Below are positions 1 to 12,949 of a stretch of 64,000 nucleotides of DNA, in pieces. The number at the start of each line of letters is the position of its first letter. Position 1 is the stretch's first letter. Location of the stretch: positions 1,284,001-1,348,000 of the forward strand of contig JAGFBZ010000906.1 in NCBI GenBank assembly GCA_018398805.1. Direction: 5' to 3'. Below the pieces are notes generated by a model. It worked only from the letters and a program-made list of their open reading frames with translations. It had not been told where the DNA came from and made no database searches. Made by a program: the position numbers and the translations under genes. This DNA comes from Hirundichthys speculiger (Eukaryota > Chordata > Actinopteri > Beloniformes > Exocoetidae).

Positions 1-2459
1 TCAGCTATCAGCTGCCATCGGCCACTTAGTTGTGCCTTCAAAGAGCTGATTTTTCATTTCTTCTACAACAAGCTTAACACGGTAGCTATCAAGAGCGAAC
101 ACAGTCTGAGCATGTGCAATATGAGCCAGAAAAAAAAAAAAAAGAAAAAGTAGGTTCGGCAAAGTGATCTACAGTATATGCAGTAAAGTAAAGAGGCAAT
201 TATGTGAAAACAGACAAGACAGTGCTGCCTCTTGGGAAATTGTGTGGGAGCGATTTGTCACCATTGTGATTTACGGCATGGAAGTACTAGAGCACAGTTG
301 TCTTGGTTGGAGATCACATGAAAGGGTATCACATGCCACACCACAGCCCATAAATCTGACAGTACATGCAATGTCCTTAAATACCTTGCACAACCCAACT
401 CAGTACACTAACAGACTGTAACACCTATTGCCTTAAGGGCACACACACACACCACACACAGGCCCACACAAACAAAAACATACACTCCTTGTGATGTAGC
501 GCAGCGCGCACCTGGCTTCACCACACCTGCTGTAGAGCGCAAGGTATTCACATGAAAATGTAAAGTCGGTTACGGCCGGACTAGTTTCCACAGAAATGCA
601 GCACTTAATCTGAATTCTTACTCAACTTTCCAGGTGTGTGTCTGAGTGTAGGTGTGTGTGTGTGGAGACGTGTACGTGCAGAAATGCAATGAACGCGAGC
701 CTCCTGTTGCAGTTTCTGGCCTCCTGGAAACAGCTCTGACCTCTGTGATGGGGACTCACGGCTCCGGCCCTCCAGCTGGAGAAGCGTTGACCCCAGATCC
801 AAGACGAACCCAAAGACCTGTCCTTGTGTCCTTGTCTCCCTCCTGCCTGCCTGCTGTACTGTGTCCTGACTTGGAGGAGGGGGGGGGATAAAACTGGGTC
901 ACCCCACCTGAGAAAGTCAGGGCTGCATGAAACTGCTGTCACTTAATATCAGTTCTCGTTCCTGTGAATTTCTCGTATTGATGTTCTTCAACCTTTTCCT
1001 AACGAGTTTTTGTTTAGCATCATCTGCCCTTTGTTTTCTGCGATATACATATACATGTGATATTTCTGCACAGTTTTGAAATCTACACCTCCAGAACTGC
1101 ACATCAGTGAATAAAGGTCATCGTGTTATGGATGACATATGGATACATGAATGTATTAACTGCATTGTACAAACAGAAAAAGAGTGTTTTACACTGTTTG
1201 TATGCAGCAATGTAGCCTACACGGTTCATTACCTTCCAGTTGTTAACAATTAAATCAACTGACACAAAGAAGAGCTATCACTAGGCACATTCAGTAAAGT
1301 CAGAAAAGTAAGATCTTGACTAACCCCGTGTGACTGCGTAACGTGCGAGAGCGATACCCCCATGCAAAACACGCTCTGACAAGAGAGCGGCTCAAACGGC
1401 GAGAGGGTGGCCGCCCCATCTGTGCCCGCCGCCGCCATACAGCACACGTCAAAACCTAAAGCAGGCCACCTCAAGCCGCCGCCGTAGCATCCGGTGCAGC
1501 CTGCTGTAATAAATGATGCTGTTAGCTGCAGTCTCGCAGGTGAAATGTGCTGCTGCTACAATTATTCCAATGCCAGCATGCCAGAATGCCAGTGCTACCA
1601 AATGCTGCTGTCAACCCAGGGGTTTAATTAGTTTGGCACATGTGCCACTTATAATCACCTGCCATTACCAGTTCTGGCTGCATCTGCTAACACGTCTGTC
1701 AGCGGCGGGCAGGCTGTGCATGTGTGCATGGGTTTCTAGCTTTGCCGGGTCACTGGGAGTACATTTTGGCAACGGAACAGAAGGGTCAGCCGACGTGCAG
1801 TCCAGACACAAAGGACTCTCCGGTACCATTTCTCTAAAACTGTCTGTGTATTTTTATATTACACACATATTCTTTTTTAAAGAATCGAACCCAGCCGTCA
1901 ATCCCTCTGCATCTATATTAAATAACGTTATACAGATAATTTCACCGGTGATTCATGCTTGTCGGTGGTCCGCTTTGTACAGGTGCCTTTTGAAAAACAG
2001 AAGGGAGCAGGGCCTCTTAGTGTCAAACTGCATTGTGAATTGAGCTGCACCTCAGGCTGAATACATCTCATTGTGATTTCATGAGAGCTGGAAGAGGAGG
2101 AAGGAGATTTGAAAAAAAAAAAAATAGAAGAAAAAAACTCCAGGGTCGTTTGTGAATCTCAACTCAAAATAAGAAAAATGGAAGTTAAAAGTGAATTGTT
2201 CACTTCCCCCCTGGCGTAGCAGTGGCTACCTCTAGGGCTGGAGGAGGAGGAACGGGAGACGAGGAGCCCCGTGGCTCTCAAAGTCATGTGACCACTGAGC
2301 ACAATATCTGAAGGATAGACCTCAAGCTGTGTATTTAGCACTTCGTGAATCAGTGTGTATGTGAGAGTGTGCGTGCAGCAGAGGACGTACACCCATTCCC
2401 ACTGATTTAGAGACTAGGATCTGCAGATTCACCCACGTCTGCTGCAAAACAATGGGTCT

Positions 2460-2800
2460 AACTATCCCTATTATTTCCAGAAAGTTCCCATTTAGCGCTA
2501 AACCAAGGCTTCAATATTGTGCCGGCTCAAAAACATCTGTTGGGGACTTGTGTGGCTACATAATTACAAAATATCTGCAGTAATCCGCCCGATAAGAGAG
2601 TCATTACTCCAGCAGACATTTATCACTATGGGATTGATGACCCATTTCAGAGGCAGCTTTTGTACGGGGAAGTGAAATCGCTGATATCCCTTTTATCCTA
2701 CATCACCGTTGAAGCAATCCATTTGTCAGGACGCAAGCTAGTTAGAATTGTAATTAACAGCTATGGACTTTGCCCCTAATAGAATTTTTGCAGGAAACTG
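2460..2800. promoter_or_regulatory. Candidate cis-regulatory stretch (intron 7)
   Basis: Free of repeats. It carries paired homeobox cores (TACATAATTAC, TTGTAATTAACAG) and several GATA cores (CGATAAGA, TTTATCAC, TTTTATCC) within 340 bp. The call rests on motif density only; I have no alignment. Confidence 0.3.
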
Positions 2801-2827
2801 CAGACTGACACAGGAGGAGAGAGAGAG

Positions 2828-2872
2828 AGGGGTGTGGAGGGGGGGGAGGGGGGGAGGGGGGGTGGGGGGGTT
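2828..2872 (+). repeat. G-run tract, potential G-quadruplex
   Basis: Several G runs of 6 to 8 are separated by single A or T. The tract is able in principle to form a quadruplex on the plus strand. Confidence 0.8.
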
Positions 2873-5800
2873 TCACAGTGTTTCTCTATTCCTACTAATT
2901 GCCACTTTGAGCAACTGTCTGTAGAGAAGAGAAGCGCTACGCTGTGTCAAGAAAACGCCACGGCAGCACTCTCAAATGCAAAAAGTTCCACGAATGCGTA
3001 AATATGTGAGCGCAGGGATTCAGAAAAGGTGCATGCACGGTGAAATGATCTCTTGCAATCACAGATTCTTGAGTAAAATATGCATTTTGCAAGTCTTTTT
3101 TTTTTTCTTTAATTCCCCCCCCCCACCTACGTACGCATAGAACGGAGCAGCAGATGATCGCAGTAGGTAAGGGCTAAAGGTCCGGCCACCTGCCGGAGGC
3201 GTCCTGTCTCTGTACCGGTAATGAACAGAGACAGCTTGGGGACCACCCTGCGAGCCCGTCCCCCCCCCCACCTGGTCTCCCCACTTTGGGGCAGTGCTGG
3301 GGGGGGGGCCCTCGGGTGACAAGGATGCCAGAGATGTTCCGCGCGCTGACAGGCAGGTCTTACCTGGCCAACCCGCTGTACACAGAGGTACATGTGTGCG
3401 TGACGTATACCTGCGTACGCCGTAGCCGCTCACACGTGCTCACTTAATCACGCGTATGCAGAGAGCGCGGCGCGCCCACGCACGCGTGTACACACACACA
3501 CACACATACACGCTGACCTGGTGTAATTCCTCCAGCACACGGCTTGTGACAGGAGCAGCTGTGGCCGCTACGGCAGACAGATGAAATTTTCATAACTATC
3601 TCCTCCAACTTCCATCCTCACCTTCAGGATAATTTATGACCTGCCTGCCAGCCTTGAAGAGACAATATGCTCGCAATGAAATGAAGTGTTCCTGCAGTGT
3701 AGGTTATAATTAACAGCGGAGGGGAGAAAGATGTGTGTATAAGGACTTGTAAAGGGGAGGTGGGTGCGCATATTTGATTTTTTTTTTTTTTTTCCTCATG
3801 ATTATATAACATACGCGTGCATTTAAGCGGCACGTCCGTTACCGCAGTTAGTTTTGTGATTTCCATGCTGCCTCGCTGCATAAAATAAATAACATCTCCG
3901 TAACAAACTATACACAAAACTCTGCCTGAAACTTTACAAACATCTGTTGTGCAGATTTTTTTTGTATCTTTATGGAGCCCTACAGCATTTTGTGTCATAG
4001 CGGTTCTTATGCCCATTAGCTTAGTTACCACAAGGGTAAAGTTTATTCAGTATGGAAAGGGACTGGTAAAGTCTCATTTTATGCTCTTTATGGATATTTG
4101 CTGTCTATCCAAGCATGAATCAGGTTAAAATGAGATAAAGTTTGTTTTGCTGAAAACACCCTTCATCGTTTCAAAATGCCATGCTCTTGCTGTTTTTTTT
4201 TACATGCTTGCCACACATCTTCACCCAATCATGCTCTATCAAGGCTCTGGGATGTTAGGTCTGACCAAAAAGAATGTCCTGGTTTGCCTGATTACCAGTG
4301 AAACAGGCCCAAATCACTCTTCCAGCTCCCCGAAACTCACCACATTGTCTTTTCCAAACAGAAATCTTGTTTCCATATTAAAAAAAAAAAAAAAAGGCAG
4401 CCTTTAATGGGCAACTGTGTCTGCAACAAGTGTGTTTAAATGTCTGTGGGACTTTTAATAGCATTTTTAAACTTTCCCATTTTCCCTTTCCGTGCCACAT
4501 TCCTTTGACAATCTCTTTTTTTTTCTGTGAAAGGTTCAATTATGAAATGGCTGTTTTGTTTCAAACCTGTAAATAATTTTACGCAGTTGCGATGCGAGTC
4601 GAGAATAAGCAGAGATTTATAACAGAGCGGGGGTGTTTGTTGCAAACTTACCAATCCCACACGTAACCGCAGAACGAGAGAAAGCATGTAGCTCACTGGC
4701 TAATTACTGACTTCTCTGAGGGCCAGGCAAGACAGAAGTAAGCACGTAGTTATATGGGTAGAACTTGTTTGCACGGTAAGTAGAAGGTAAAGAAATAGAA
4801 TCATCAGTTATCTCGTTCAAAGCGCGCATTCCTGCAAGAATAAGACATACTCTGATGTTGCTTCCCAGCCTGGGAGCAAACTGCGATTGGGAAGACGATC
4901 GCAGCTGCGAGGCTCTGCTGAGGTCAGGTCATGCATAACTGACTGATTGCTTAACAGGGCTGGGTGCATGGGAAAAGAATTCATAATTTACAATCAAACA
5001 GACACTTCACAAATACCAAGGCCACAGGCGATCTCGCTGCTCCGGCGTACCCGACCTTAGGGACCACACAGACATGTTTTAGATAAAGACAGACAAATTA
5101 CACGACGGCATTTTAAGCTAACCACTGCGTCTTGCGTTAATTACAGGGTGGCTGGCGATGAAGGAGGAATATGACATGCCCTTATTTGTTTTCTCCTCCA
5201 GTGCCCCGAATCGAGTAAACACGGCGATGTGGATGTCGGCGAACATACGTGGCACGGCGTAAAAAAAAAAAAAAAAGATGGCACGGAGCGGAAAAAAAAA
5301 AAAAAAGAGTTTCACGTGCAGGTGGAACAACCCCCTGAGGTAAGAGGGGAAACAAGGACGCAGCCAGCCAAACTTCTCAGCTAGCAACTTATGCCAAGGG
5401 AAACAGACTGAGCTAGCCTCGACCGCACCGCTCTCCAAACAAGGCCGCTGTTGTGGGAGTGATGAAGAGGAAAATATGAAGCCGCCGTCCGGGAGATCTT
5501 ATTAACCCGTCACCTCGGAGTAATGCAAGTCACAACACACAGGCGCTCTGCTAACAACTCGCTCAGTCGGACCGACTCCCAACCAGAAGGGTTTTAGGGA
5601 GCGGTCCAAACGTTACCGCCATCAGTGGTCCCCTCCTGCAAACAGGACGGTGCCACCCTCTCATCACCTTGTTCCGGAACATTTACAGGTGATATCCGAT
5701 CACCAAAAAAAGCAACTGAATGATACCTTGACCACATTGTTAAATTTCCCTCTCAGGGTATAAGAGGCATAAAATTATTGATATTTACAACTGCCATCCT

Positions 5801-5929
5801 TTTGGAAAGCTGACCCCATTTCACTGATGTCAAGGATTGTGTATCGCAGTGATGGAGAGACCCACTTTCAGTCACCAGTTACCTTCTCTGGTTCCTCAGT
5901 CTCCTTGTTAGTGTGTCGCTCCAGTAGGT

Positions 5930-6036
5930 TTTCTGCAGGCAGCAGACATGCAGCACAGGGTCATGGGCTGGGAGCTGTACCTGCGACCGCTGCAGGAGGA
6001 CCGTGACCTTTGTATATGGGCCGCTGAGCCAATCCA
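5930..6036 (-). mobile_element. tRNA-derived SINE fragment
   Basis: Read on the minus strand it has an A-box-like TGGCTCAGCGG. It continues with CCATATACAAAGG, a GGTCCTCCTGCAGCGG stretch, a degraded B box (GGTACAGCTCCC) and GCTGCATGTCTGC. This matches a SINE type common in teleost genomes. The 3' part is lost. Confidence 0.6.
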
Positions 6037-7283
6037 ACAGCCCATGTGACTATTTTTCATAAGAAACTGAAAACTTGTCCAGCGGTGATTAGTTTGAAAG
6101 TGAATTACAAGCATTGCTGATCCTGCTGTAAATGTTAGCAACTGCCATGCACCTTAAATGCTGTCAGTCCCTTCATGTGCAGGAGGAGAGATGTTATTTG
6201 AATAGTTTGCAACAGTCCTCGAAATGAAAGGTCACATTATATGTATTTAGAAGGATTTTTTTTTGTATTAAATATCTATTTGTTATGGATGTGGCCTGAC
6301 TGAATACGCCAATAACAGATTACCAGATGACATCATCACAAATGTAAAATGTGTCAATAAAACCTTTGAGTGAGGAAAAACAGCAGATGCCTCCACTTTA
6401 AGGCTTTGAGGATCTCATTAGCTACATTACACAAGACGGTGATCTGTCCATTTTTAGTGCGGGCATGACACTGACAATCTTTTCCAACTCCCATCTGGGT
6501 TGGAAGGGTCTCTATTGTCTGCCCACTCCCTCTCCCGCCCCTGTCCAGGAACCGGGGTGGGTTCTGTCATGGGAAGAACAAAAGAAGTGTCACCACTATG
6601 GGAATGAAGTGCCAGCCGACGAATGTCTCTGTCCTCCTTTTTTTTTTTTTTTGTGTCACTGTGCATCTCCACTCCACAGGGATGCAAACTGGTAGCTGAC
6701 AACCCTGTCGGGGTCATCCTTGGTTGGGCACAGCTTCAACCTCTCCAGTCCCCTTTGGCCCCCGGTGACCCCTGGTTTTGATGACAGAATGGACTTTTTG
6801 TGTAACAGCGGCCTGTCCAGGTGAGGACAAGAGATGATGACAATGGAAGGAAACACAAAGCTGATGGAGGCTGGGAGACAGCCCCGCGGGTCATGGGTCG
6901 AGCCGGACAGCCGAGTGATGAGTGCAGCTGCGGACGCGTGGACCCCTCTCTCTATTCTTTGACTCTGCGTGCCATGTTGTCTGCTGTTTTCTTTGTCTTG
7001 GGATAAAGACCTTACTAACTCTCCACAATTTGGAGAAAAGTAATAAACAGAGGCAACAGATGTACCGCGCCACAAGTTGTGAGTGTACGGCTATTATAGT
7101 GACCCCCTGACTTGTTCGGCGCGGGTCGAACCTTTGTCTTTTCAGTGTGTCGTGACTATTAAACCGAATAGAAACAGTTTCAAAAAGAAATAAAGAACAG
7201 GCTTCAAACAAACTACAAATGTTGATAGCTACAAATGTGTTAATGCAATCTCACCTTAAATTGTGGCTGTTATTGCAATTTAC

Positions 7284-8177
7284 TAGGGCTGAAGACATGC
7301 ACTAATCTCACGATACGATGCGATACGATACACGATATTCAGCTCATGATATGATATATATCGATATTCATCTTACAATACATTTACATCATTTTCCTAT
7401 AGATTTTAAAGGGACAAAGTTAGTTTGGTGACATCTTGTGAGTGTTCCAATGACTTTGTTTGAATTAATTCAACTGAAAGCATCAAATACACATTACAGT
7501 GATCCCTCGCCAATTCGCGCTTTAAGTTACGCGGTTTTAGTTATTAGCGGATTTTTTTCAGAAATATATAATATAAAAAAAAATCAAGAAAAAATTGCAG
7601 AAACATCAGAGGATGTTGTTCGCGTTCTCTCGCAGCGAAGAAATGTTGTGAGCCAGCCTGGCTCCTTTGAGAAGGTGGCCTTATGGGTAATGGTGTGGCC
7701 TTATGGGTAATGTAGTGTGTGTGTCGTGGGACGGCAGAATGAAAATGAGATTAGATGAAAGAGCGGTTTCTTTACTACGGTTCAGAGACCAGAGGCTGTG
7801 AAGGTAACAAAAAGACCACAGTTGAGCCTTCGTCTTGTTTTGCTGCAGTGTCTCGCTACTTTTTTGCGGTTTTTAAACATATTTTAAACAGATTATTTAG
7901 GCTCGGGGGGCACCGGCTCCAGTTCGCGGATTCTGATTTTCGTGGGGGGCGCCGGTCCCCATTAACCATTAAATTGCACTGTTTAAATAAATGAAACTAT
8001 TTTTCTCAACAAATCTTTTACACTCACAAGATGTCAACAAAATCACTTTGTCCCTATTAAAATCTTTCAGAAAATGATGTAAATGTATCTTAAGATAAAT
8101 ATTGGTATATATTGTATTGTGAGCCAAATATCGTGTATCGTATTGTATCGTATCGCAAGTGTATCGCTACAGCCCTA
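7284..8177. mobile_element. Long-TIR (foldback) DNA element, hAT-like, interrupted
   Basis: It starts TAGGGCTGAAGAC and ends (inverted) TAGGGCTGTAGCGATAC. The two arms match as inverted repeats for roughly 170-190 bp, through the CGATACGATAC block, a GGGACAAAGT block and GACATCTTGTGAGTGT. The centre holds the nested MITE at 7497-7981. I see no clear 8-bp target duplication, so the superfamily assignment rests on the TAGGGCTG ends only. Confidence 0.75.
7497..7981. mobile_element. Pogo/Tigger-like MITE, second copy, one end eroded
   Basis: It runs in opposite orientation to the copy at 12220-12708 and shares its interior, for example the duplicated TTATGGGTAATG segment and the GAACCGTAGTAAAG region. 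The left end is CAGTGATCCCTCGCCAAT after TA. The right end has lost part of the terminal repeat and finishes ...TTGCACTG. It is nested inside the foldback element 7284-8177. Confidence 0.8.
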
Positions 8178-9363
8178 ATTAAGATTGCGTCTTATAAGCT
8201 ACCTGAGCCCATCTAGACAATGATTATGAGTAATCTAATATATTTTGTCCGCAGCCTCTATCGGTATACATTTGTTGTGTCGCTTTTTTCCACAAACTAC
8301 TGAACTCAATCATCGGTGACGCATTCTTCAAAAACCGTGTAACCTGGTTAATTTCAACAGATCACAAAATAATTTAAATCTGGGACTTATTGATTACTCA
8401 TAATTAATTCAACAAAGTTAAGGGATTCATTGGGATTAAAAATGTTATCGCTTGACATCCCTTTCAATAATACAGTTCATACACAGATGGCTTTTTAAAT
8501 TATGCACATCTGATCTCGTGCACCTGTGCTGGACTTCATGTACCACGTGAAACCTTTGCATGAACCCTGAAGGTTGCTAAGAGGCAATCTTGTTTGCAGC
8601 TACCATCTTTGTTTTCCTGTTTCCCCAGTGTAAGGAGCACAAGGGCTATGGCACGGATAAAAAGGACCCTGCTTTTTTTTTTTTTTTATCCTTGTAATGT
8701 ATTACCACCCCATGCTTCCAAACTACGCCGATTCACACACCCCGAGCTGTCCAACTGTTTCCGATGCCAAAGGTCAATGGCTGCCTCCTCTCCTGCCTTT
8801 CAGAAACTCAGAGATGGGAGGTCGGGGTTTGCCAAGTCAGGCACAAACCCTGCTTTAGGTCATAAACACCTCCGCCTGTCTTCGGTCCTCTTTCTTTACT
8901 CCAAAGAGGTGAGATGGGCTTGCACTCTGTTAATCTTTCACTGCGGCCTGGCTCGCTCTTTACACTGGCCCACCGGAGAACAGAGGAGGGGAATGAAAGA
9001 GAGGTGGTAAAGGACAAGAGTGGATAAAAGAGCAGGAAGAAAAAGCCACAGAGGGCCAGATGGGCACCTTCACAGTCCATTTATCAAACCCAATGTGGCC
9101 CTCCTCTCCCCTCCCTGCTGTTCTCATGTCCTAAACCCCCATGTAATTCTGTAATGATTTTCATTATCATATAATGACCTTACAAAGCCTACAGCAGTTT
9201 GCATGGTCAGAACAAAACTTGCAGCTGTTCCGTTAAGTGTTTTCTTGCAGACTATGACAAAGCTTTTTTCATAGATTTTTTTTTTCCCCCCTTTGGACAG
9301 AGAAGTGACTCCCACGAACCCCGAGAGTCAACAACCTATGAGTTTATCTCATAGAGGCAACCA

Positions 9364-9520
9364 TGGTTAGGCGGTTAGAGTGGTCATCCTCCGATCAGGT
9401 GGTTTGATCCCCCTCCAGGTGTTGACGTCTACTTGAGCAAGACACTGAAACCGGCATCACCCCTGATAGGTTCACTGATCCACTATTGTGGAGAAGTGCC
9501 ATATTAGTGTGTGTGTGTGC
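9364..9520 (+). mobile_element. tRNA-derived SINE fragment (GAGCAAGACACTG type)
   Basis: The tRNA-like head GGCGGTTAGAGTGGTCATCC is followed by a B-box-like GGTTTGATCCCC. A body containing TTGAGCAAGACACTGAAACC comes next, as in a very common teleost SINE. A GT-rich stretch follows. It is old and diverged. Confidence 0.7.
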
Positions 9521-9599
9521 TTGGGAAACATAAGCATAACTGCTTTCAACTGTCGAAGTGAAAAAACTAGGTTAAATTTACCAGACTGGTTTAAGGGAA

Positions 9600-9662
9600 G
9601 TATATGTGGTGAAGTATATGTAGTATGTACTGTAGTATATACTGTAGTATGTACTGTAGTGT
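9600..9662. repeat. 12-bp tandem repeat
   Basis: About four to five copies of a unit like GTAGTATGTACT, with variants such as GTAGTATATACT. Beyond it, a GTGTGTAT/GTAT-rich stretch runs to about 9695. It probably grew from the SINE's simple tail. Confidence 0.7.
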
Positions 9663-9779
9663 GAATGTGTGTGTATCAGTATGTATGTATGTAGTTAGAT
9701 GTCTATGTCTATCTGGATATGAAAATTACAACTACAATTTAGGATAAGGCCTCAAAAACCAGATACATTTTAAGGGTAA

Positions 9780-10200
9780 TCATGGAACATTGGAGAACGG
9801 GCAGGATTAAATAAGTTTTACTTCCTTCATACCCCTTTTCAGACATTTTAAACCAGATATGTGTTTTGCATATTGGTATGTATGTGTATGTATATAGATC
9901 GGTGTGTATACATTGGGTATATTTTGTTTATTTTTTATTTCTTCTTTTTTTTGGGGGGGGGGTATGTCCATTTAATATTTAGATTTATTTACAAGAGGTT
10001 CTATATGTTTCTTAATTTTGGTTATGCACATGTATCAGTGTATATTGATTTATGCATTATTATATATTTAATTTTATAAATATATTCATATTTATTTTCA
10101 GATACATATTCATGATAGTGTTAAAATTGTCTATGCTTTAAAAGATTGTTTTGACATGTCTGGAATGAATCAATAAATGAAATGAAATGAAATAAAATGA
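9780..10200 (+). mobile_element. Probable LINE 3' end
   Basis: The AAGTTTTACTTCCTTCATAC block, CCCCTTTTCAGACATT, and a terminal GGAATGAATCAATAAATG with an ATGAA tail resemble the 3' UTR of a common fish LINE. The middle is T-rich and degraded. No reverse transcriptase is present. Confidence 0.5.
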
Positions 10201-10889
10201 AGGGCAGCCATACTATAACCAAACACATTGAAGACAAAGAAAACTGTAGGAACTATTACCCGTATGTTCAAAAGAAAAGGATTTTTCAAATCAAATCTAC
10301 GGAAGACTGAAGCAGCGTGAATACCTCGTTACCTGTCGCTGCATCGGTGTGGAATATGATCTATGAATTTTTAAAACATAAAGCATCTCTGGTACCGATG
10401 GGATTTGCGGTTTCCTCCCCTAATAGGCCTGTTCCCCGGAGGCTGCGTCTTGTTGTTCGCTCTGTACTTCCTGTGTGGCATACTGAAGCGCCACTGCGGT
10501 GCAGTCACCCACCCACATGACAATCCGTCTCTTTCCGGGCCGCTCGTGGAGCATTTTTACCGAAGGGACGGAGGGCGGCATCTATCAAAAGATAGCGCGC
10601 TGGGAAAACCCAGTTACCGGAAAAGCTCATAAGAATAAAAAAAAGCTCTCATAACTTCGTTGGCTCGGGGTGAGCGAGTGGACTGCTTCGGCTCGAAGTG
10701 TGAGCTGAGGAATCGCTCACTCTGAGCACCTATACGTCAAAGCGAGAAGAACCGCCGGTCACCGGGTCCCGATTCTTCTTTCTCTCCTTCTTCCACGCGC
10801 TAAAAGCACCCCGGAGACGTAAAAATGGCAGTGAGCCGGCCCGGTTCCATAACGCCGAGCTGCTTTAACTGATATTTAAGTAAAAGAAG

Positions 10890-11240
10890 TCGGCAAACTT
10901 AATCAATCAGTGCTGGTTGTGTATGTTTATAGGCCTCGAGCAAGAATCATTAATCAAGTTGTTTTTTTTAAACTCAAACCACCCTTCTTCAAGTGTTATG
11001 TGCAGACTGGAAACCATGGAAACAATGGGCCGTGTCATGATAAAAGCTTGCCTGTTGAATACTGTGTTAAAGCTAATTAAGGAGCTGAGCAACAGGCAGC
11101 GAAACTTAATCAACAGACTAATTCCAGAACACCTCATTTGGTGAATGTTTAATTGAAAATGAATGATGCTCTGCATGAACATAAAACAAATCCCCTCACT
11201 AAGTGTCTCGTTCGGTGGTAAACTGCATTTTAAATTCAAT
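10890..11240. promoter_or_regulatory. Candidate cis-regulatory stretch (intron 7)
   Basis: Repeat-free, with many TAAT/ATTA cores (ATCATTAATCAAG, GCTAATTAAGGAG, CTTAATCAAC, TTTAATTGAAAATG). It is unusually free of stops on both strands for about 230-330 bp, as seen in some deeply conserved non-coding elements. This is inference only. Confidence 0.3.
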
Positions 11241-12052
11241 ACAACTGCCTCTTAGTACCAAGCATGAAGAAATTAATTTTTTTTTAATTTTTTTTACCTC
11301 AACCACGGACAATGAAGCCACTCCTTGACCCTCATCAGCAGCAAATCCCTAATCAGCACCAGCACGTCCTACTTAACATTGCACACAGCCGTGTGTTTAG
11401 TTTTGAACCAATGCTATCTGTTGACAACCACTTGACACGACGACCCCTGGCTTTTTGGTGAGCGGGGACGGCGAAGGTTAGGAATAGACATTAAAAGCAT
11501 GTAAAGGGAAGAGGGGGTATCAGGAGCAGCTGGTGTTCAAACATATTGCGCGGGAGGCTTGCCCTCCACCCGACGCTAATCTCATCAGTCTTCCACCGCC
11601 GATAGAGTAAAACGTCTGTCTTCCCCCGCCGACAGGGGCTGAACATTTCCTGTCCCGCTCTGTGATGCTTCTCGTCAGGATCTTAGGGTGGCCTGAGCAA
11701 AGACTAGGGTTAGACATGGTCAGTAGGTGGTAACACTGCATTGTGGGTGGTGGTGGGGGTCGGTGCTGATGGTGAGATGGTTTCTGGCTTTCAGCACATG
11801 CAGCTGGAATGTACAATCAGAGCAGGACCCACATCAGAGCTGTGAGGCGCTGGGTGTCAACACAGCAGAGCAAGGTGTCTGGAAGCAGCCTGTTTAACAA
11901 GGCTCATCTGGACGGGACGCAGAAACGGGTCTGGCTCAAAACAAAACAAAGGGGCACCGAGGAAAGGATGGGGGCATCACCATAGCAGGGAGTCAGCAAG
12001 TATTTCCCCCCTCCCAAAAAAAGATTAAACTCATTTTCAAGTGTGTGGATTA

Positions 12053-12949
12053 TAGGGGGTGAAAAAAATCGAATTTGGCAATATATTCGCGATTTTTGGC
12101 CGGCCAACATATATCGATTTTTCAGCTCCTAATATCGATTTTTTTTTAGGAAAATTTTATTCTATTTATTTTATTTTATTTTTTTATTAAATGTGCAAAA
12201 ACACTAATAATAAACAATACAGTGATCCCTTATTTTTTGCGGTTAATGGGGACCGGCGTCTCCCCGCGAAAATCGAAAGTCCGTGAACTGGAGTCGGAGC
12301 CCCCCGAGCCTCAATAATGTGTTTAAAATATGTTTAAAAACCGCAAAAAAGTAGCGAGACACTGCGGGGAAGACAAGACAAAGGCTCAACTGTGGTCTTT
12401 CTGTTACCTTCACAGCCTCTGGTCTCTGAACCGTAGTAAAGAAATCACTCTTTCATCTAACCTCGTTTTCATTCTGCCGTCCCATGACACACACACTACA
12501 TTACCCATAAGGCTACACCATTACCCATAAGGCCACCTTCTTAAAGGGGCCAGGCTGGCTCAAAACATTTATTTAAGAAACGCGAACAACATCCTGTGAT
12601 GTTTCCGCAATTTTTCTTGATTTTTTTTTATATGATATATTTCAGAAAAAAATCTGTGAATAACTAAAACCGCTGGAACTTAAAGTGCGAATCGCCGAAG
12701 GATCACTGTAAATAGGTTGTTTTGAAGCAAACAGTTTTGACTCAATTTGTCCTCTGAATGATCAATATCATCTGATGAACATATACAGCAACTTGATTTT
12801 TCATCTCTACTTTTACTTTTACATTTGATATTAACTAGGTAGAATATCGCAATATATCATAATATCGTGATATCGTGTCAATATTGTATCGTGACCCAAG
12901 TATCATGATACATATTGTATTGCGAGGTCCTCGCCAATACTCACCCCTA
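12053..12949. mobile_element. hAT MITE interrupted by a second MITE
   Basis: The ends TAGGGGGTGAAAAAAATCG and (inverted) TAGGGGTGAGTATTGGC match the copy at 26554-26900. The flanks GTGGATTA (12045-12052) and GTGGACTG (12950-12957) are a diverged 8-bp target duplication (6 of 8 match). Removing the nested element at 12220-12708 and one TA leaves about 406 bp that align with the uninterrupted relative. Confidence 0.85.
12220..12708. mobile_element. Pogo/Tigger-like MITE (TA target), nested
   Basis: The ends are CAGTGATCCCTTATTTT and (inverted) CAGTGATCCTTCGGCGA. TA flanks both sides (12218-12219 and 12709-12710). The uninterrupted host copy reads aacaaTAaatagg at this point, which proves insertion at a TA with duplication. 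The interior is not coding. The terminal CAGTGATCC and the TA target suggest the Tc1/mariner (pogo-like) superfamily. A second copy lies at 7497-7981. Confidence 0.85.

Larger units (their letters stand above)
1..7283. other. FTO intron 7, distal part
   Basis: No exon was recognised. The stretch holds short CA/TG runs (about 440-470, 645-665, 3489-3506), A/T runs of 12-18 bp, a G-rich tract at 2828-2872, a C run near 3114-3124, a SINE at about 5930-6036 and a candidate regulatory stretch at 2460-2800. Otherwise it looks like unique intronic DNA. Confidence 0.6.
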
